Assembly: GCA_001004085.1 (NCBI GenBank)
Contig: LCQJ01000023.1
Span: 1-6,032, forward strand
From: Parcubacteria group bacterium GW2011_GWA2_50_10b
GTDB taxonomy: Bacteria; Patescibacteriota; Minisyncoccia; Phycocordibacterales; Zambryskibacteraceae
Direction of reading: 5' to 3'
Length of the DNA: 6,032 bases
Part shown: positions 4,729 through 6,032 of the stretch, one piece after another
How positions within the stretch are numbered: the stretch's first letter is position 1
Layout of the letters: each line of letters starts with the position of its first letter
Notes under the pieces: model-generated
Told to the model about the DNA's origin: nothing
The model's input: only the letters and a program-made list of their open reading frames with translations
Database searches by the model: none
Translations under genes and position numbers: made by a program

Positions 4729-6032
4729 ATGCGACCCACTTCATTTTGTATTGAAAAGGAATACCCCGGCTCGATCGCGCGAGCCGGAGTTGTTAACACA
4801 CCACACGGTGTTATAGAAACACCGGCATTTGTCGCCGTAGCCACCAAGGCAACGGTCAAAGGGGTTGCTCCAGACACGCTACAACAGCTTGGCATACAGG
4901 CCGTTATCACCAACACATACCACCTCTTTCTTTCCCCCGGGGAGAGTACCGTAGAGAAGGCCGGAGGTGTTGGGGAGTTTATGCGCTGGCAAGGCCCAAC
5001 GATGTCAGACTCTGGCGGGTTCCAAGTTTTTTCGCTTGGCGTGGGGTTTGGCAAAAAAATCTCTAAATTCTCAGCTAGCCCAGGAAAATCAGGTTCCCTC
5101 CCTGCAGGTCAGCGAGGGGATGGTCGCGAACCTGATTTTCCTGGGCTCGTTCCGGCGGAGGAAAATTCTTTTCGCAGGAGTAGGGCTCCCGTTCATCTCT
5201 CCGGAGAAAAGAGTTTTCCTCCGCTGGCAGTTTGGAGTGACGAGTTAGCAACAAGCCACGGCAAGCTGGCCATAGTAGACGAAGAGGGGGTCTCTTTTAC
5301 CTCGCATGTCGACGGCTCCTTCCACCGTTTTACACCGGAGCGCTCTGTGGAAATCCAACACAAGCTCGGCGCGGATATTATTTTTGCGTTTGACGAGTGT
5401 ACTGCGCCAAATGCCGACCGTGACTATCAGAAAGAGGCGATGGAGCGCACTCATCGATGGGCAAAGAAGAGTTTGCATGCCCATCGCGGTAATACAGAAA
5501 AAAACAATGTGCAGGGCATCTATGGCATCGTACAGGGCGGGCGGTTTGATGATCTGCGTATTGAAAGTGCGAGTGAGCTCGCGAGAATGGACTTTGACGG
5601 TTACGGCATCGGCGGCTCTTTCAGCAAACACGATCTACTTGGCATTTTAGACAAAGTGAACGTAGAGTTGCCAAAAGATAAGCCGCGGCATTTGCTTGGC
5701 ATCGGCGAGCCGGAAGATCTTTTTATAGGCGTAGCGGCGGGCTGTGACACTTTCGACTGCGTACTCCCCACGCGCAATGGTCGCTCTGGCACGGTGTACA
5801 CTACTTTGGGCAAGATAAATATTGAAAACGCGCAGTATAAAGAAGATTGGGGTCCGCTCGACCCGGCATGCGGTTGCCCGGTGTGTTTGCAGTATACGCG
5901 CGGCTATATAGTACACCTATTCCGAACATACGAGATGTTGGGCCCAATGCTTGCCAGCCAGCACAATATTTATTTTTTGGCGAACCTTACAAAGCGGATC
6001 CGAGAGTCGATATTGGACGGGCGCTTCGAGCA
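4729..6032 (+). CDS. tgt: tRNA-guanine transglycosylase (Tgt), 3' end outside the window, with an in-frame palindromic insertion
   Basis: Tgt exchanges guanine-34 of GUN-anticodon tRNAs for the queuosine precursor preQ1. The frame is open for all 434 codons to the window edge, ending in the usual C-terminal helix (LANLTKRIRESILDGRFE), so only a little is missing. Seen: ITNTYHLFLSPG (about 60-71); SDSGGFQVFSL with D94 as the general acid/base; FTSHVDGS..RFTPE (189-204); ADIIFAFDE (215-223); YGIVQGGRFDDLR (265-277); GYGIGGSF (291-298); HLLGIG (321-326); the nucleophile D343 in TFDCVLPTRN; and the zinc site C381-x-C383-x2-C386, with H412 at the expected spacing. Between the SDSGGFQ block and VDEEGVSF, residues about 105-180 replace what is a short loop in most Tgt enzymes. 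The 50 residues from S117 to about A167 are Pro/Gly/Ser/Arg-rich and encoded by two long hairpins (5077-5227). The catalytic core looks intact, so the enzyme is probably active with a disordered surface loop. Confidence 0.95.
   Translation, partial: MRPTSFCIEKEYPGSIARAGVVNTPHGVIETPAFVAVATKATVKGVAPDTLQQLGIQAVITNTYHLFLSPGESTVEKAGGVGEFMRWQGPTMSDSGGFQVFSLGVGFGKKISKFSASPGKSGSLPAGQRGDGREPDFPGLVPAEENSFRRSRAPVHLSGEKSFPPLAVWSDELATSHGKLAIVDEEGVSFTSHVDGSFHRFTPERSVEIQHKLGADIIFAFDECTAPNADRDYQKEAMERTHRWAKKSLHAHRGNTEKNNVQGIYGIVQGGRFDDLRIESASELARMDFDGYGIGGSFSKHDLLGILDKVNVELPKDKPRHLLGIGEPEDLFIGVAAGCDTFDCVLPTRNGRSGTVYTTLGKINIENAQYKEDWGPLDPACGCPVCLQYTRGYIVHLFRTYEMLGPMLASQHNIYFLANLTKRIRESILDGRFE
5077..5147 (+). 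repeat. Hairpin 1 of the tgt insertion: 20-bp perfect inverted repeat
   Basis: AGCCCAGGAAAATCAGGTTC (5077-5096) is repeated exactly in inverse orientation at 5128-5147, around a 31-nt centre that holds the palindrome CCTGCAGG (5101-5108). It is translated as part of Tgt: the left arm gives SPGKSGS and the right arm gives EPDFPG. The arm is far too long and exact for chance in coding sequence. Confidence 0.9.
5152..5227 (+). repeat. Hairpin 2 of the tgt insertion: 22-bp inverted repeat with two G-U pairs
   Basis: Bases 5152-5173 pair with 5206-5227 over 22 positions. Twenty are Watson-Crick and the other two (5154 with 5225, 5166 with 5213) are G-T pairs, so the stem is complete as RNA. The 32-nt centre contains GGAG/CTCC (5177-5180 with 5186-5189), and CTCCGGAG (5199-5206) is itself palindromic. 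It starts 4 nt after hairpin 1 ends. Confidence 0.88.

Larger units (their letters stand above)
5077..5227. mobile_element. Putative palindromic mobile element (two related hairpins) inserted in frame in tgt
   Basis: The two hairpins have the same design: arms of 20 and 22 bp with centres of 31 and 32 nt. Their left arms, aligned without gaps on the shared AGGAAAAT, match at 13 of 20 positions. The core AGGAAAAT or its inverse recurs at 5082-5089, 5135-5142 and 5159-5166, with one change at 5213-5220. This suggests a two-unit element derived from one ancestral hairpin. There is no transposase and no clear target-site duplication, so it would be non-autonomous, of the kind seen in REPINs, palindrome-associated elements or Rickettsia palindromic elements. 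It keeps the Tgt frame open. Whether copies exist elsewhere in the genome cannot be seen here. Confidence 0.55.

Noticed and set aside
4452..5054. 200-residue open frame on the minus strand
   Set aside because: It is antisense across the FKBP and tgt genes, both with complete family motifs, and has no recognisable domain.
5077..5227. Integron attC site or CRISPR repeat as explanation of the hairpins
   Set aside because: No attC core-site pattern is visible at the arm ends, there is no integrase or cassette, and only two non-identical units exist with no spacer regularity.
4967..5248. 93-residue + strand frame over the tgt insertion
   Set aside because: It is out of frame with tgt, which stays open throughout and has conserved motifs on both sides; no promoter or ribosome site is seen for it.

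Overview
The window looks like chromosomal DNA from a Candidate Phyla Radiation (Patescibacteria) bacterium, probably Parcubacteria. This rests on gene content and protein style: a divergent cis-prenyltransferase of the 'WAASE' type, a short DUF389 membrane protein, a small HExxH metallopeptidase, a stand-alone VKOR, membrane-anchored CAP and FKBP proteins, and a Tgt with an enlarged loop after the SDSGGFQ motif. The lineage is inference; there is no rRNA or other phylogenetic marker. Genes are tightly packed, mostly on the + strand, and use the standard bacterial code. I see no tRNA, CRISPR array or transposase.

Layout. 1-62 may be the 3' end of an upstream gene. 203-886 is a cis-prenyltransferase (UppS family) reading frame. 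Its conserved part stops near residue 145 and its tail runs through a strong intrinsic terminator (776-811), so the gene appears truncated or decayed. 828-1472 (DUF389 membrane protein) and 1474-1878 (zincin-like metallopeptidase) form a two-gene unit one base apart. 1904-2347 is a VKOR-family thiol oxidoreductase, ending one base from a convergent gene (2349-3119, minus strand) for a secreted or anchored Ig-fold-like protein. That gene diverges across 42 bp from a CAP/SCP-domain protein (3162-4184). An anchored FKBP-type prolyl isomerase (4249-4716) and tRNA-guanine transglycosylase (4729 to beyond the window end) follow.

Theme. Several products act at or outside the cytoplasmic membrane: disulfide formation (VKOR), prolyl isomerisation (FKBP), a CAP-domain protein and an Ig-like protein. 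They form a loose set for folding and presenting extracytoplasmic proteins. Tgt (queuosine tRNA modification) is a housekeeping gene beside it.

Most notable observations. (1) The tgt coding sequence contains, in frame, a 151-bp block (5077-5227) made of two adjacent long hairpins with related arms. It looks like a palindromic mobile element that settled inside a protein-coding gene, comparable in principle to Rickettsia palindromic elements. (2) Five starts (828, 3119 minus, 3162, 4249, 4729) have a sigma70-like -10 hexamer ending only 6-8 nt before the ATG, which predicts leaderless mRNAs. Only the uppS-like gene has a clear Shine-Dalgarno sequence. (3) The UppS-family protein lacks its C-terminal substrate-binding region.
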